DNA of 64,000 nt, taken from CAZWSX01 sp964636985. GTDB lineage: Bacteria > Planctomycetota > Planctomycetia > Pirellulales > Pirellulaceae. This document shows positions 34,506 to 43,606 of the stretch, in pieces. The translations under genes were made by a program, and so were the position numbers. The stretch spans positions 372,001 through 436,000 of the forward strand of contig CAZWSX010000002.1 in the NCBI GenBank assembly GCA_964636985.1, in the 5' to 3' direction. Position 1 is the stretch's first letter. Every line of letters begins with the position of its first letter. A model generated the notes under the pieces. The model ran no database searches. It saw only the letters and a list, made by a program, of their open reading frames with translations, and had not been told where the DNA came from.

Positions 34506-36083
34506 ATGAAAGACGCAGTGTGGTGGAGATCTGCGGTGATCTATCAGATCCTTGTGCGTTCGTTTCAAGACTCGAACGGCGATGGCGAAGGGGATTTACC
34601 TGGGCTCTTCAGCCGTCTCGACTATCTCGAGCAACTGGGCGCAGATGCGATCTGGTTGAGCCCCATTTACGACTCGCCCTGGGCCGATTGCGGATACGAT
34701 GTCTCCGACTACGAGCGAATTCATCCTACGTACGGCACCGACGCCGATTTCGATCAGCTTGTTGCCGATTGCCATCGCCGAGGCTTACGCGTGATCCTCG
34801 ATTGGGTGCCTAATCACACGTCCGATCGGCACAAATGGTTTGTCGACGCGCGGAGCGATCGTGCAAGCGAATATCGCAACTGGTACATCTGGGCCGATGC
34901 GACACCGGACGGCCGGCCGCCCAGCAACTGGGTGGGCGTGTTTGGCGGGAGCACCTGGACGTGGGACGAAACGACCGAGCAGTACTATCTCCACTCCTTC
35001 TTGCCGGAGCAGCCCGATCTGAATTGGCGAAATCCCGCGGTCCGCGAGACAATGTACCAAACCTTGCGATTTTGGCTCAATCGCGGAGTCGATGGGTTCC
35101 GGATCGATGCTGCGGACATGTTACTGAAAGACCGCACGCTGAGGTCGAATCCGCTCAATCCGGACTTCAAGCCTGGCGACGCGCCCGATAACGCCGTGAT
35201 CCCCAAGTACACGCGGAACAGGCCTGCCAACCATCGTCTGATGGCCGAGATACGCCGTGCCGTGCAGCCGTGGAACGATTGTCTCCTCCTCGGCGAACTC
35301 TATCAGCCGGTTGAACGGCTGGTGACCTACTATGGAACTAAGGCGCGCCCCGAGCTGCATTTACCGCTGAATCTGACGCTGTTGCATCACAATTGGAATG
35401 CCGATGCGATTCAGGAAACGATCGGCAAGTACTACAAGGCCCTGGGGCCTAACCAATGGCCCTGCTGGTCGCTGGGAAATCACGATATCCGCCGGCTTAC
35501 GAGCCGCACGCCAGGAAGCCAGGAACGCCTGGCCGCGATGCTGCTTATGACTCTGGGAGGGACGCCGACGCTTTACTACGGCGACGAGATTGGCATCGCA
35601 GACGTTGAGATTCCCAAATACCTGGTTGACGATCCGCAGACTTTCAGTTGGCCCGGTCACAGTCGCGACGTGGCACGGACGCCCATGAAATGGGACGCGT
35701 CTCCTCAAGCCGGCTTCACATCGGGAAGGCCATGGCTGCCGGTGGGAGACTATTCGCATTTGAACGTGCAAGAACAGGCGAAGGACGAGAAGTCGCTCTT
35801 CTCATTGTACAAAAAATTCATCGAAGTCCGCCGGCTGGAACCGGCACTTGCGACGGGCCGTTTCAATCCTGTCGAGAGGTTGTCCCCTTTGGTGGCCTAC
35901 GAGCGAATCGGCGAGCGGCGATTGCTGATTGTCTTGAACCTGAGTAACGAACCACAGTCGTTCCCCATTTCAGGATCGGCGTCGATCTTGCTGAGCAGTC
36001 AATTCGAGCGAGTGGGTACTCAAATGCAGGGGAGCATTCCGTTAAAGCCCGAGGAAGGGCTCGTTGTTCTGCGAAAGAGCTAG
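34506..36083 (+). CDS. Alpha-glucosidase (GH13), alpha-1,4 type
   Basis: A 525-residue GH13 enzyme. The start at ATG 34506 has GGGAG at 34496-34500; a TTG at 34494 is in frame but lies upstream of that site. Nucleophile D201 in GFRIDAADM is followed by A202, the residue typical of alpha-1,4-specific alpha-glucosidases, in contrast to Val in the preceding gene. The acid/base is in LLLGELYQP and the third acid in LGNHDIRR. No signal peptide is seen. The two adjacent enzymes with complementary linkage preference would together trim maltose- and isomaltose-type oligosaccharides. Amylosucrase or trehalose-6-phosphate hydrolase activity is less likely. Confidence 0.88.
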   Translation: MKDAVWWRSAVIYQILVRSFQDSNGDGEGDLPGLFSRLDYLEQLGADAIWLSPIYDSPWADCGYDVSDYERIHPTYGTDADFDQLVADCHRRGLRVILDWVPNHTSDRHKWFVDARSDRASEYRNWYIWADATPDGRPPSNWVGVFGGSTWTWDETTEQYYLHSFLPEQPDLNWRNPAVRETMYQTLRFWLNRGVDGFRIDAADMLLKDRTLRSNPLNPDFKPGDAPDNAVIPKYTRNRPANHRLMAEIRRAVQPWNDCLLLGELYQPVERLVTYYGTKARPELHLPLNLTLLHHNWNADAIQETIGKYYKALGPNQWPCWSLGNHDIRRLTSRTPGSQERLAAMLLMTLGGTPTLYYGDEIGIADVEIPKYLVDDPQTFSWPGHSRDVARTPMKWDASPQAGFTSGRPWLPVGDYSHLNVQEQAKDEKSLFSLYKKFIEVRRLEPALATGRFNPVERLSPLVAYERIGERRLLIVLNLSNEPQSFPISGSASILLSSQFERVGTQMQGSIPLKPEEGLVVLRKS

Positions 36084-36154
36084 TAGCGCAGGCAACGCTC
36101 CAAGCCTTAGCAACCTGTGACAGCAACCTATGACAACCAGATCGAGTTGGCATC

Positions 36155-38020
36155 ATGCATTCCAAACCAAGCTCTACCGCTCGCCTCACGCACGGCTTTT
36201 GTCCAGCCGGCGAAGGAGGCACTTGGAACGTGTGGGCGCCGCAGCTGCGGAAGGTTGATCTCGTTCTTTTGACCAATGGTGAACGCACGCTGTTCTCCAT
36301 GAAGCAGGCAGGCGAAGGATGGTTTCAGCACTCCAGCGACTGCGTACCCACCGGCCAACGATATCTGCTTCGACTGAATGGGGACATCGAGCGTCCCGAC
36401 CCTGCTTCGCGCTGGCAGCCCGACGGTGTTCATGGGCCTTCGGCGATTTGGCGGCCAAGGGCCGCCCAAAGTGACGAGCCAGTGGTTGCTCTGAAGCTGG
36501 AAGACATGGTGATCTACGAACTCCATGTCGGCACGTTCACACAGGAAGGCACGTTCGATGCGGTAATCCCGCGGCTGCGGGAGCTGCGCGACTTTGGGAT
36601 CACGGCGCTTGAACTCATGCCCGTCGCACAATTTCCAGGCGAACGAGGTTGGGGTTACGACGGCACGTATTGGTTGGCACCGCAGCAAAGTTACGGCGGG
36701 CCCTCGGGGCTCGAACGCTTCGTCGCTGCCTGCCATGCTGAGGGCTTAGCAGTCATTCTCGATGTGATCTACAACCACTTCGGGCCCGAGGGAAATTACC
36801 TCCACCATTTCGGCCCTTATTTCACGAATCGCTACACGACACCGTGGGGTGAGGCCGTGAACTTCGATGGCGAAGGGCGCGAAGGTGCCCGATCGCTCGT
36901 GCTCGACGCCGTGCGATCATGGATTCGCGACTTTCGCGTGGATGGTCTGCGGCTCGATGCTGTTTGGGCAATCCATGATGAGAGTCCCCGGCACATCCTG
37001 GCTGAGATTGGTCAGGTAGCCACTGAGGAACAGCAATATCAGAATCGTCCGATTCACATCATCGCGGAGACCCACTACAGAAATGTTTGGCTGTTGGACT
37101 CGTTCGAGCAAGGCGGCTGCGGACTGGCGGGCCAATGGAGCGACGATTTTCACCACTGCGTCCATGCACTCCTGACAGGCGAACGCGACGGTTATTACTC
37201 ACGCTACACCGCGCCCGCCCGTCAACTTACGCAGGCGCTGAGCGACGTCTTCGTTCGCGATGGATTGCCTGAGGCGTTTCGTGGGAAGAGCTACGACGGC
37301 ACCACCGGGAAGCATGGTGGAGAGGAGTTCGTCGTTTGCATCCAAAACCATGACCAGGTTGGCAACCGCGCGCTAGGAGAACGGCTGGGCGCCCTGGTCC
37401 CTCCGAACAAGCAACGGCTGGCGGCCTGCCTGCTGTTGTTGGCTCCGCATGTTCCGCTGATCTTTATGGGCGAAGAGTACGCCGAGCAAAGCCCCTTTCT
37501 TTTCTTTTGCGACTTCAGCGATGCGAACTTGCAGGAGGCAGTACGCCGCGGTCGGCGAGAAGAGTTCAAAGGCTTTCATTGGTACAACCAGATTCCCGAT
37601 CCGCAGTCGCATGTGACGTTCGAGCGATCTCAATTGTCGTGGAGATGGCCTTCCGGATCATCGCATGCCACGATGCGCCGGCTCTATGGCGATCTGTTGC
37701 GACTGCGAGTCAGACAGCCCGCGCTGCGAGACTTTCGCAACCGCGAGGCGCGGCTTACTGCCACCGAAAAGGATGGGCATTTGCTGTGGTTTCGACGCGG
37801 CGCACCGGAAAACGCGATTACGTGCCTCTTCAATCTTGGCGGCACGCGGACAGAGCTTCCGGAATCGTGTTGCGGCCTTCCCGAGATATTGCGATCCGAA
37901 GACGAGATTTACCGGGGCGGAGTTTCGGAGAGAAAAGAGCCGGCCTCAAAGGAGGGAGTGCTGCGCCCATACGAGTGTTTAGTGTTTTTAGGCAACGCGA
38001 AGACCGAAGTTTCGCGCTAA
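36155..38020 (+). CDS. treZ: Malto-oligosyltrehalose trehalohydrolase
   Basis: A 621-residue GH13 enzyme that releases trehalose from maltooligosyl trehalose. An N-terminal carbohydrate-binding/E-set-like domain (about 8-100, GGTWNVWAPQLRKVDLVL) precedes the catalytic barrel. Diagnostic segments are MVIYELHVGTFTQEGTF, LELMPVAQFPGERGWGYDGTYWLAPQ, the nucleophile in GLRLDAVWAIHD, the acid/base in HIIAETHYRN and IQNHDQVGNRALG. It is followed after 16 bases by TreY, the enzyme that makes its substrate, so the pair is almost certainly co-transcribed. Confidence 0.95.
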   Translation: MHSKPSSTARLTHGFCPAGEGGTWNVWAPQLRKVDLVLLTNGERTLFSMKQAGEGWFQHSSDCVPTGQRYLLRLNGDIERPDPASRWQPDGVHGPSAIWRPRAAQSDEPVVALKLEDMVIYELHVGTFTQEGTFDAVIPRLRELRDFGITALELMPVAQFPGERGWGYDGTYWLAPQQSYGGPSGLERFVAACHAEGLAVILDVIYNHFGPEGNYLHHFGPYFTNRYTTPWGEAVNFDGEGREGARSLVLDAVRSWIRDFRVDGLRLDAVWAIHDESPRHILAEIGQVATEEQQYQNRPIHIIAETHYRNVWLLDSFEQGGCGLAGQWSDDFHHCVHALLTGERDGYYSRYTAPARQLTQALSDVFVRDGLPEAFRGKSYDGTTGKHGGEEFVVCIQNHDQVGNRALGERLGALVPPNKQRLAACLLLLAPHVPLIFMGEEYAEQSPFLFFCDFSDANLQEAVRRGRREEFKGFHWYNQIPDPQSHVTFERSQLSWRWPSGSSHATMRRLYGDLLRLRVRQPALRDFRNREARLTATEKDGHLLWFRRGAPENAITCLFNLGGTRTELPESCCGLPEILRSEDEIYRGGVSERKEPASKEGVLRPYECLVFLGNAKTEVSR

Positions 38021-38036
38021 CGCGGCAAGAAGGCTG

Positions 38037-41000
38037 ATGACGAATCGATTACAAAACGCGCCCGAGAGTCTCGACCAAGTGGGAGCAACGCCGGTTGCTG
38101 CGCTGGACTACCTTCCCGCTGACGCACCGGAAGCGGCGAACGCCGCGAATGCGCGCGTTGACCAGATCGTTCAGGCCGTCGCGGAGGTCTATGGCAGGCA
38201 GCGACTCCCCGTCGCGACGTATCGGGTCCAGTTGAACAGGCACTGCACGTTTCGCGATGTGCAGGCAGCGGTACCGTATTTCCATTCGTTGGGAATCAGC
38301 GACGTTTATGCGTCGCCTTTTCTTCAGGCCCGGCCCGGCAGCAGCCACGGATACGACATTGCCGATCATGGGAAAGTTAATCCGGAGATCGGAACGATCG
38401 ACGAGCTGCACTCGCTATCGGCGTCGCTTCGCGAACATGGCATGGGGATGATTGCCGACGTCGTTCCCAACCACATGAGCAATGTGACGAGCCTTAATGT
38501 CTGGTGGCAGGATGTTTTGGAAAATGGTCCCAGTTCCGCTTACGCCGCGTATTTCGACGTCGACTGGATGCCGCTCAAGCCCGATTTGGCCAACAAGGTG
38601 CTGCTGCCGGTTTTGAGCGATCAGTTCGGCAATGTGCTCGAAGAGGGCACGCTGGTCGTGAAGTACGAAGGCGGCGCTTTCTGGCTGGAATATTTTGAGA
38701 GTCGTTTTCCGCTGGCTCCAAGTTCGTACGCGGTCATCTTGGCTCCGATTCTCCCGGAGTTTGAGAATCGAGTCGGCAAAGACGACCCGGACGTTCTGGA
38801 AGCGTTCAGCATTCTGACGGCGATCAAGAACTTGCCGCCTCTAACGGAAACAGATCCTTCTCGCCTCGCGGAACAGCGACGCGAGAAGGAAGTGATCAAG
38901 CGCCGATTGCACGAACTGGTCGATCGCTCGGCCCCTTTCAAGGAGCTTTTGCATTCGGCCGTGCAAGAGCTCAATGGCAAGCCGGAGGACCCCCGCACTT
39001 TCGATCGGCTCGACCAGCTCTTGCAGCAGCAAGCCTATCGGCTTTCTTACTGGCGGGTTGCTGCCGACGAAATCAACTACCGGCGTTTCTTCGACATCAA
39101 CGAACTCGCTGCGATCTGCACTGAGCATCCGCAGGTCTTCGCGGATACGCATCGATTCCTTTTCAGCTTGATCGACGAAGGAACGCTGAACGGATTGCGA
39201 ATTGACCACCCAGACGGCTTGTACGATCCGCGCGCCTACCTGTGCCAACTGCAACAAGAGCGGTTCCTTTCGCTGTGTCGCCGCGAATTGGCTCGGCAGG
39301 AGATTTCGACGGAGTCTGATCCGCAAGATCCGGCAATAGAGCAAGCTTTGCTGGAAGCGTGGCAAGCGGCGCAGCAAGATCCCAGTTCTCCATTGACGCG
39401 GCTGCTCTACATCGTCGTCGAAAAGATTTTGGCGCGCAGCGAGTCAATTCCGGAGAACTGGCTCATTCACGGAACCGTCGGATACGAGTTCCTCAACGCG
39501 GTGAACGGCCTTTTCGTCTCGCCCGTCGGCGAGCACGGTTTGTCGGCTCTCTATGCAAGGTTCGTTGGGGAAGAGGTCGACTTCGACCAGCTTGCTTATC
39601 GATGCAAGCGGCTCATCGTCAAGATGAGCATGGCGAGCGAGCTGAGCGTCTTAGGCCACCGGCTCGATCGCATTTCCGAGCGCAACCGGTGGACCCGCGA
39701 TTTCACGCTCAATAGCTTGACCCGCGCCTTGCAGGAGGTGATTGCTTGCTTCGGCATTTACCGGACGTACGTCGAGCCCGAGCAGGTGCTCGATCGCGAT
39801 ATCCGCTACGTCAACATGGCGGTGGCTCGCGCCAAAAGGCACAATCCGGCGATGAGTGCCGTGGTGTTCGATTTCATCCGCGACGTGTTGCTGCTGCGCT
39901 ACCACGAAAATGCCGATGAGGAAGAACGCCGCGCCATTCAGCAATTCGTGGGAAAGTTTCAGCAGATCACCGGTTCGATCATGGCGAAAGCCGTGGAGGA
40001 CACGGCCTGCTATCGGTTCAATCGCCTGGCTTCTTTGAACGAAGTGGGAGGAGATCCCGCGAAATTCGGCACGACGGTCGGCGACTTTCATCGACTGAAC
40101 CAGGCCAGGCTCTCGCAGATGGCCGATGGGCTCAACGCCACATCGACTCACGACACCAAGCGAAGCGAAGACGTCCGTGCACGCATCAGCGTTCTTAGCG
40201 AAGCCGGCAACGAATGGCGCGAACGTGTCAATCGCTGGAGCCGCTGGCATCGGCGGCTTAAAACCAATATCGACGGAGTCGATGCACCCAGCCGCAACGA
40301 CGAGTACCTTCTTTATCAAACTATTGTCGGTATCTGGCCAGGCATAAAGGCGATTGGAAGTGAACTCCCCAAGTTCGTCGATCGAGTTCAGCAGTACATG
40401 CTGAAAGTCATTCGCGAGGCCAAGGATCATTCAAGTTGGGTCAGTCCCAACGAGGCCTACGAGAATGCGCTCGCTCGTTTTGTCGAAGACATCTTCAAGG
40501 AAAACCGCCGCCGCCCTTTTGTGCGGGATGTGGACCATTTCGTCCGCCCGCTCGCGGAGCATGGCCGTTGGAATTCGCTGACGCAGGTCGTACTCAAGGC
40601 AACAGCTCCAGGCGTGCCCGACATCTATCAAGGCACGGAAACGTGGAACCTGACGTTGGTCGACCCCGACAATCGCCAAGCCGTCGATCTGGCGGCGCTG
40701 CGGGACTCGCTCGATCACATGCTCGTCGAAATGGCTGCGGCGCTAGGGCGCCCCTCTGCGGCCGATCCTGCAAAAGAGTGGCTCTCGCCCGACTCGGAGG
40801 TCGTCCCACAGGAGTTCCTCCAGCAACTTCTGGATAGCCGAGACGACGGCCGCGTTAAACAGTTTGTCACGATGCTCTCGCTTCGCACTCGGGGGCAATG
40901 GAGCGATCTCTTTGCTCGCGGCGAATATCTGCCGGTGACCACAGAGGGAGCGTTCGCGGATCACGTGATCGCGTTTGCTCGTCGTGACAAGGATCGTTCG

Positions 41001-41258
41001 GCATTGGTGATTGCACCGCGCCTCACCGTTCCGCTGGTTGGCTTTGGGGGGCCGCCGCCGCTGGGCGAGGCATGGAAAGATACCACCGTGAATCTGCCGC
41101 ACGAGTTCTCTGCCATCGGCTGGAAGAACTGCTTTAGCCGAGAAACACTTGTCCCGGATGAAGGCAATCGTTTGCGAATGGGGGATGTTCTAAGCACATT
41201 CCCCGTGGCTCTCCTTTTGAGCTCTGAAGGTTTGAACTCTGAAACCGATGCGACCTAG
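38037..41258 (+). CDS. treY: Malto-oligosyltrehalose synthase
   Basis: A 1073-residue GH13 enzyme that converts the reducing-end alpha-1,4 bond of maltodextrin into a terminal trehalose unit. Diagnostic parts are TYRVQLNRHCTFRDVQAAVPYFHSLGISDVYASPF, GSSHGYDIADHGKVNPEIG, VVPNHMS, NGLRIDHPDGLYDP with the nucleophile, VEKILARSESIPENWLIHGTVGYEF, and FNRLASLNEVGGDP. It is somewhat longer than common TreY proteins (about 700-1000 residues), mainly in the C-terminal half. The N-terminal 60 residues are an extra leader without a signal peptide. AGAAGG precedes the ATG. It completes the TreY-TreZ route beside the independent TreS route. Confidence 0.95.
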   Translation: MTNRLQNAPESLDQVGATPVAALDYLPADAPEAANAANARVDQIVQAVAEVYGRQRLPVATYRVQLNRHCTFRDVQAAVPYFHSLGISDVYASPFLQARPGSSHGYDIADHGKVNPEIGTIDELHSLSASLREHGMGMIADVVPNHMSNVTSLNVWWQDVLENGPSSAYAAYFDVDWMPLKPDLANKVLLPVLSDQFGNVLEEGTLVVKYEGGAFWLEYFESRFPLAPSSYAVILAPILPEFENRVGKDDPDVLEAFSILTAIKNLPPLTETDPSRLAEQRREKEVIKRRLHELVDRSAPFKELLHSAVQELNGKPEDPRTFDRLDQLLQQQAYRLSYWRVAADEINYRRFFDINELAAICTEHPQVFADTHRFLFSLIDEGTLNGLRIDHPDGLYDPRAYLCQLQQERFLSLCRRELARQEISTESDPQDPAIEQALLEAWQAAQQDPSSPLTRLLYIVVEKILARSESIPENWLIHGTVGYEFLNAVNGLFVSPVGEHGLSALYARFVGEEVDFDQLAYRCKRLIVKMSMASELSVLGHRLDRISERNRWTRDFTLNSLTRALQEVIACFGIYRTYVEPEQVLDRDIRYVNMAVARAKRHNPAMSAVVFDFIRDVLLLRYHENADEEERRAIQQFVGKFQQITGSIMAKAVEDTACYRFNRLASLNEVGGDPAKFGTTVGDFHRLNQARLSQMADGLNATSTHDTKRSEDVRARISVLSEAGNEWRERVNRWSRWHRRLKTNIDGVDAPSRNDEYLLYQTIVGIWPGIKAIGSELPKFVDRVQQYMLKVIREAKDHSSWVSPNEAYENALARFVEDIFKENRRRPFVRDVDHFVRPLAEHGRWNSLTQVVLKATAPGVPDIYQGTETWNLTLVDPDNRQAVDLAALRDSLDHMLVEMAAALGRPSAADPAKEWLSPDSEVVPQEFLQQLLDSRDDGRVKQFVTMLSLRTRGQWSDLFARGEYLPVTTEGAFADHVIAFARRDKDRSALVIAPRLTVPLVGFGGPPPLGEAWKDTTVNLPHEFSAIGWKNCFSRETLVPDEGNRLRMGDVLSTFPVALLLSSEGLNSETDAT

Positions 41259-41464
41259 CAACTGGGTGGATATCAGGTCTCGCCCAAACCCCTTCACTCT
41301 TTGTCGGAGAGCAATCGAATCTTCTTAATTCTCTTTCGTAGGGAGGCGGTGAGCGTGCCGGACTGTCTTTCAGGTGCGCCTCGTGTTTGCTTCATCTTCA
41401 CTTTATCGACGGTCCGTACAATTCAAGGGAGAATGTCCAGCGATCGTTACACGGATTCGATATC

Positions 41465-42574
41465 ATGAACGCGATTTCCAATCTGTCGCACGTTGTTCAC
41501 GCGAGATTCATCTGGTTTCTCCTGGGTTCGTACGTTGTCGCCGCTTTCTTCCCCGCAGCGGGACTGTATGCTCGATCTTTCCAATGGGGAGGTGTCAGTC
41601 TGCCCATGGTGCTGCTTGGCTTGCTGCTTTTTAATGCCGGCATGGGTGTTGATCTGGCGTCGCTATCGAAGCTGAAAAGCGATCCGCTGTCGCTCATCTT
41701 TGGCCTGCTGGCAAATCTGCTGATTCCACTCGCCTACATCGCGGTGGTGATGCTAACGCTGCGTTTCTGGCACAACCCAGATGAGGTGCAGAACATTCTC
41801 GTCGGCCTTGCTCTGGTGGCATCAATGCCGATTGCCGGATCCTCCACGGCATGGTCGCAAAATGCCAACGGCAATGTGGCCCTCAGCTTGGGCTTGGTGT
41901 TGTGTTCGACGTTCCTTAGCCCGCTTACGACGCCTGTCGCGCTGCATGCGGTGGGTTTAATGACGACGGGCGACTATTCAGATGATCTGCACGAACTTGC
42001 AGGCTTCCAGACGGGCTGGTTTCTCTTGATGTCGGTCATCATTCCTTCGGCTCTGGGAATTGTTTGCCGTCGGGTCATCGGTGAAGAGAAAGTCACCTCT
42101 AGCAAAGCGAACCTGAAACTCGCGAACAGCGTTGTGCTGCTGTTTCTCAACTACTCAAACGCGGCTGTCTCGCTCCCACAGGCGATCGCCACTCCCGACT
42201 GGGATTTCCTGGCCGTCACTTTGGGCATCACGCTGCTTCTGTGTGCCGTGGCTTTTTCAGCGGGTTGGTTGATCGCTTGGGTGCGGAAATCAGACGCCTC
42301 CGACAAAATCGCGCTGATGTTCGGTCTGGGCATGAACAACAACGGGACCGGGTTGGTGCTCGCTTCGATGGCGCTGGCTGATCATCCGCAGGTTCTCTTG
42401 CCGATTGTCTTCTACAATCTGGTGCAGCATCTCGTGGCGGGCGTGGTCAATCAGCAAGTCGTCCATCAGCAAAAAGGTGGAGGCGGCCCGCAACACAACT
42501 CGTCACATCCTGGCCGCGAGCAGTACTCCAAGACGTCGATGCGAGGCAATCTCCCTACGGAACAAGCCCGCTAG
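41465..42574 (+). CDS. Bile acid:sodium symporter (BASS/SBF) family transporter
   Basis: A 369-residue membrane protein with about nine or ten hydrophobic helices. Family marks are LGLLLFNAGMGVDLASL near the N-terminus, SMPIAGSSTAWSQNANGN and GLVLCSTFLSPLTTP in the core, and GLGMNNNGTGLVLASMAL near the C-terminal substrate site. BASS proteins import organic acids with sodium. ATG 41465 was chosen as the first start giving a normal N-terminus; the ribosome binding site is weak and the frame is open to 41387. A hydrophilic His/Gln/Gly tail of about 30 residues ends the protein. A small EamA gene follows 26 bases later on the same strand. Confidence 0.85.
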   Translation: MNAISNLSHVVHARFIWFLLGSYVVAAFFPAAGLYARSFQWGGVSLPMVLLGLLLFNAGMGVDLASLSKLKSDPLSLIFGLLANLLIPLAYIAVVMLTLRFWHNPDEVQNILVGLALVASMPIAGSSTAWSQNANGNVALSLGLVLCSTFLSPLTTPVALHAVGLMTTGDYSDDLHELAGFQTGWFLLMSVIIPSALGIVCRRVIGEEKVTSSKANLKLANSVVLLFLNYSNAAVSLPQAIATPDWDFLAVTLGITLLLCAVAFSAGWLIAWVRKSDASDKIALMFGLGMNNNGTGLVLASMALADHPQVLLPIVFYNLVQHLVAGVVNQQVVHQQKGGGGPQHNSSHPGREQYSKTSMRGNLPTEQAR

Positions 42575-42600
42575 AGCAAGGCAACCAGGAAGAGCAACCG

Positions 42601-43032
42601 ATGATTTGGAACGATTGGTTCAGTTGGGCCCTGCTCTCCGCGCTCTTTGCGGCGCTGACGGCGATCTTTGCGAAGATTGGTCTGGAAGGAGTCGATTCCG
42701 ACTACGCGACGCTCGTCAGAACTTTTGTGATCCTCTTTGTATTGGCGGTATTTGTCGGCGTCGCCAACAAATGGCGCAATCCATTCACATTGGAATCGCG
42801 CACGATCGGTTTTCTGGTGTTGTCCGGCCTGGCAACCGGAGCGTCGTGGGTTTGTTACTTCCGTGCTCTCAAGTTAGGCGAGGCGTCTAAGGTCGCTCCG
42901 GTAGACAAGCTGAGTGTGATCCTGGTCGCCATCTTTGCCGCGGTGTTCCTCCGCGAGCGTCCCAACCTGCGCGAATGGTTCGGCATCGCGATGGTCGGTA
43001 TAGGGGTGATCATCTTGGGCTTCAAGCGATGA
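42601..43032 (+). CDS. EamA/DMT-family small membrane transporter
   Basis: A 143-residue protein with one EamA repeat (about five hydrophobic helices). The sequence FAALTAIFAKIGLEGVDSDYATLVRT and GLATGASWVCYFRALKLGEASKVAPVDKLSVILVAIFAAVFLRER matches half-size EamA proteins that work as dimers to export metabolites. AGGAAGAG lies upstream of the ATG. It probably shares a transcript with the BASS transporter. It is distinct from the smaller DMT protein at 7924-8289. The stem-loops at 43123-43287 follow its end. Confidence 0.88.
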   Translation: MIWNDWFSWALLSALFAALTAIFAKIGLEGVDSDYATLVRTFVILFVLAVFVGVANKWRNPFTLESRTIGFLVLSGLATGASWVCYFRALKLGEASKVAPVDKLSVILVAIFAAVFLRERPNLREWFGIAMVGIGVIILGFKR

Positions 43033-43122
43033 GATCGCCGCGGGAGGGCCCGATAACGAACGCGTGACCCCGATGACCAGCGCGTGACAAGGAACGGCAA
43101 CATCACCGACCAAGAAACGCCA

Positions 43123-43165
43123 GCCCCCGCCGCGCTTTAGTAAAAGATAAAAGCGCGACGGGGGC
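43123..43165. repeat. GC-rich stem-loop 1 of 3
   Basis: GCCCCCG and CGCGCTTT (43123-43138) pair with AAAGCGCG and CGGGGGC (43150-43165): 15 base pairs with one C/A mismatch and an 11-base loop. It lies 90 bases after the EamA stop and could terminate that transcript. Confidence 0.7.
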
Positions 43166-43178
43166 ATTGGTCATTGAA

Positions 43179-43224
43179 GCGACCCCCGCCGAGAACTCTC
43201 CTCCAAATTCTCAACGGGGGTCGC
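43179..43224. repeat. GC-rich stem-loop 2 of 3
   Basis: GCGACCCCCG (43179-43188) pairs with CGGGGGTCGC (43215-43224), continued by GAGAA/TTCTC across a 2x2 internal loop, making 15 base pairs around a 12-base loop. It shares the CCCCCG/CGGGGG core with its two neighbours. Confidence 0.7.
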
Positions 43225-43245
43225 GCTATTGTTGCCATCCATAAA

Positions 43246-43287
43246 CCCCCGTCAGGAGTTTGCGCAGTTCGTGTGGTCTGACGGGGG
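43246..43287. repeat. GC-rich stem-loop 3 of 3
   Basis: CCCCCGTCAG (43246-43255) pairs perfectly with CTGACGGGGG (43278-43287) around a 22-base loop. The sequence GACGGGGGCATTGG occurs at its right arm and again at the right arm of stem-loop 1, so the elements are related copies. Confidence 0.7.
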
Positions 43288-43606
43288 CATTGGGCCAGCG
43301 ATATTCTCTTTAACAGCTGGCCTCTGGGAGGATTTGCAAACCGCATGCCTGATCGATGAGAGAATCGCCGCGGCCTGCGATTGCCCGGAAAAACCGAACA
43401 TTCACTGGCCTGCGAAGCATCGTGAAAACTTTAAGGCGCCGCTCAGCGCTCATCGCGCTCAAAGAACGAACAGCCGCCGACCGGAATTTGGCCAGCCGAA
43501 TCGCATCGATCGCGAGAAGAAACGACGAAGAGATGTGGTAATGTGTTTGCCTTGCGGCGTTGGCCCCGCGCCGTTAGCACGGGGCAAAACTTCGCCGCGA
43601 GGTTGG
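43288..43606. other. Region without a recognisable gene
   Basis: About 320 bases after the stem-loops. A frame at 43356-43541 gives a basic helical peptide (LKERTAADRNLASRIASIAR near its end), but without a clear ribosome binding site or homology. The region ends at the convergent unknown gene on the minus strand. Confidence 0.4.
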
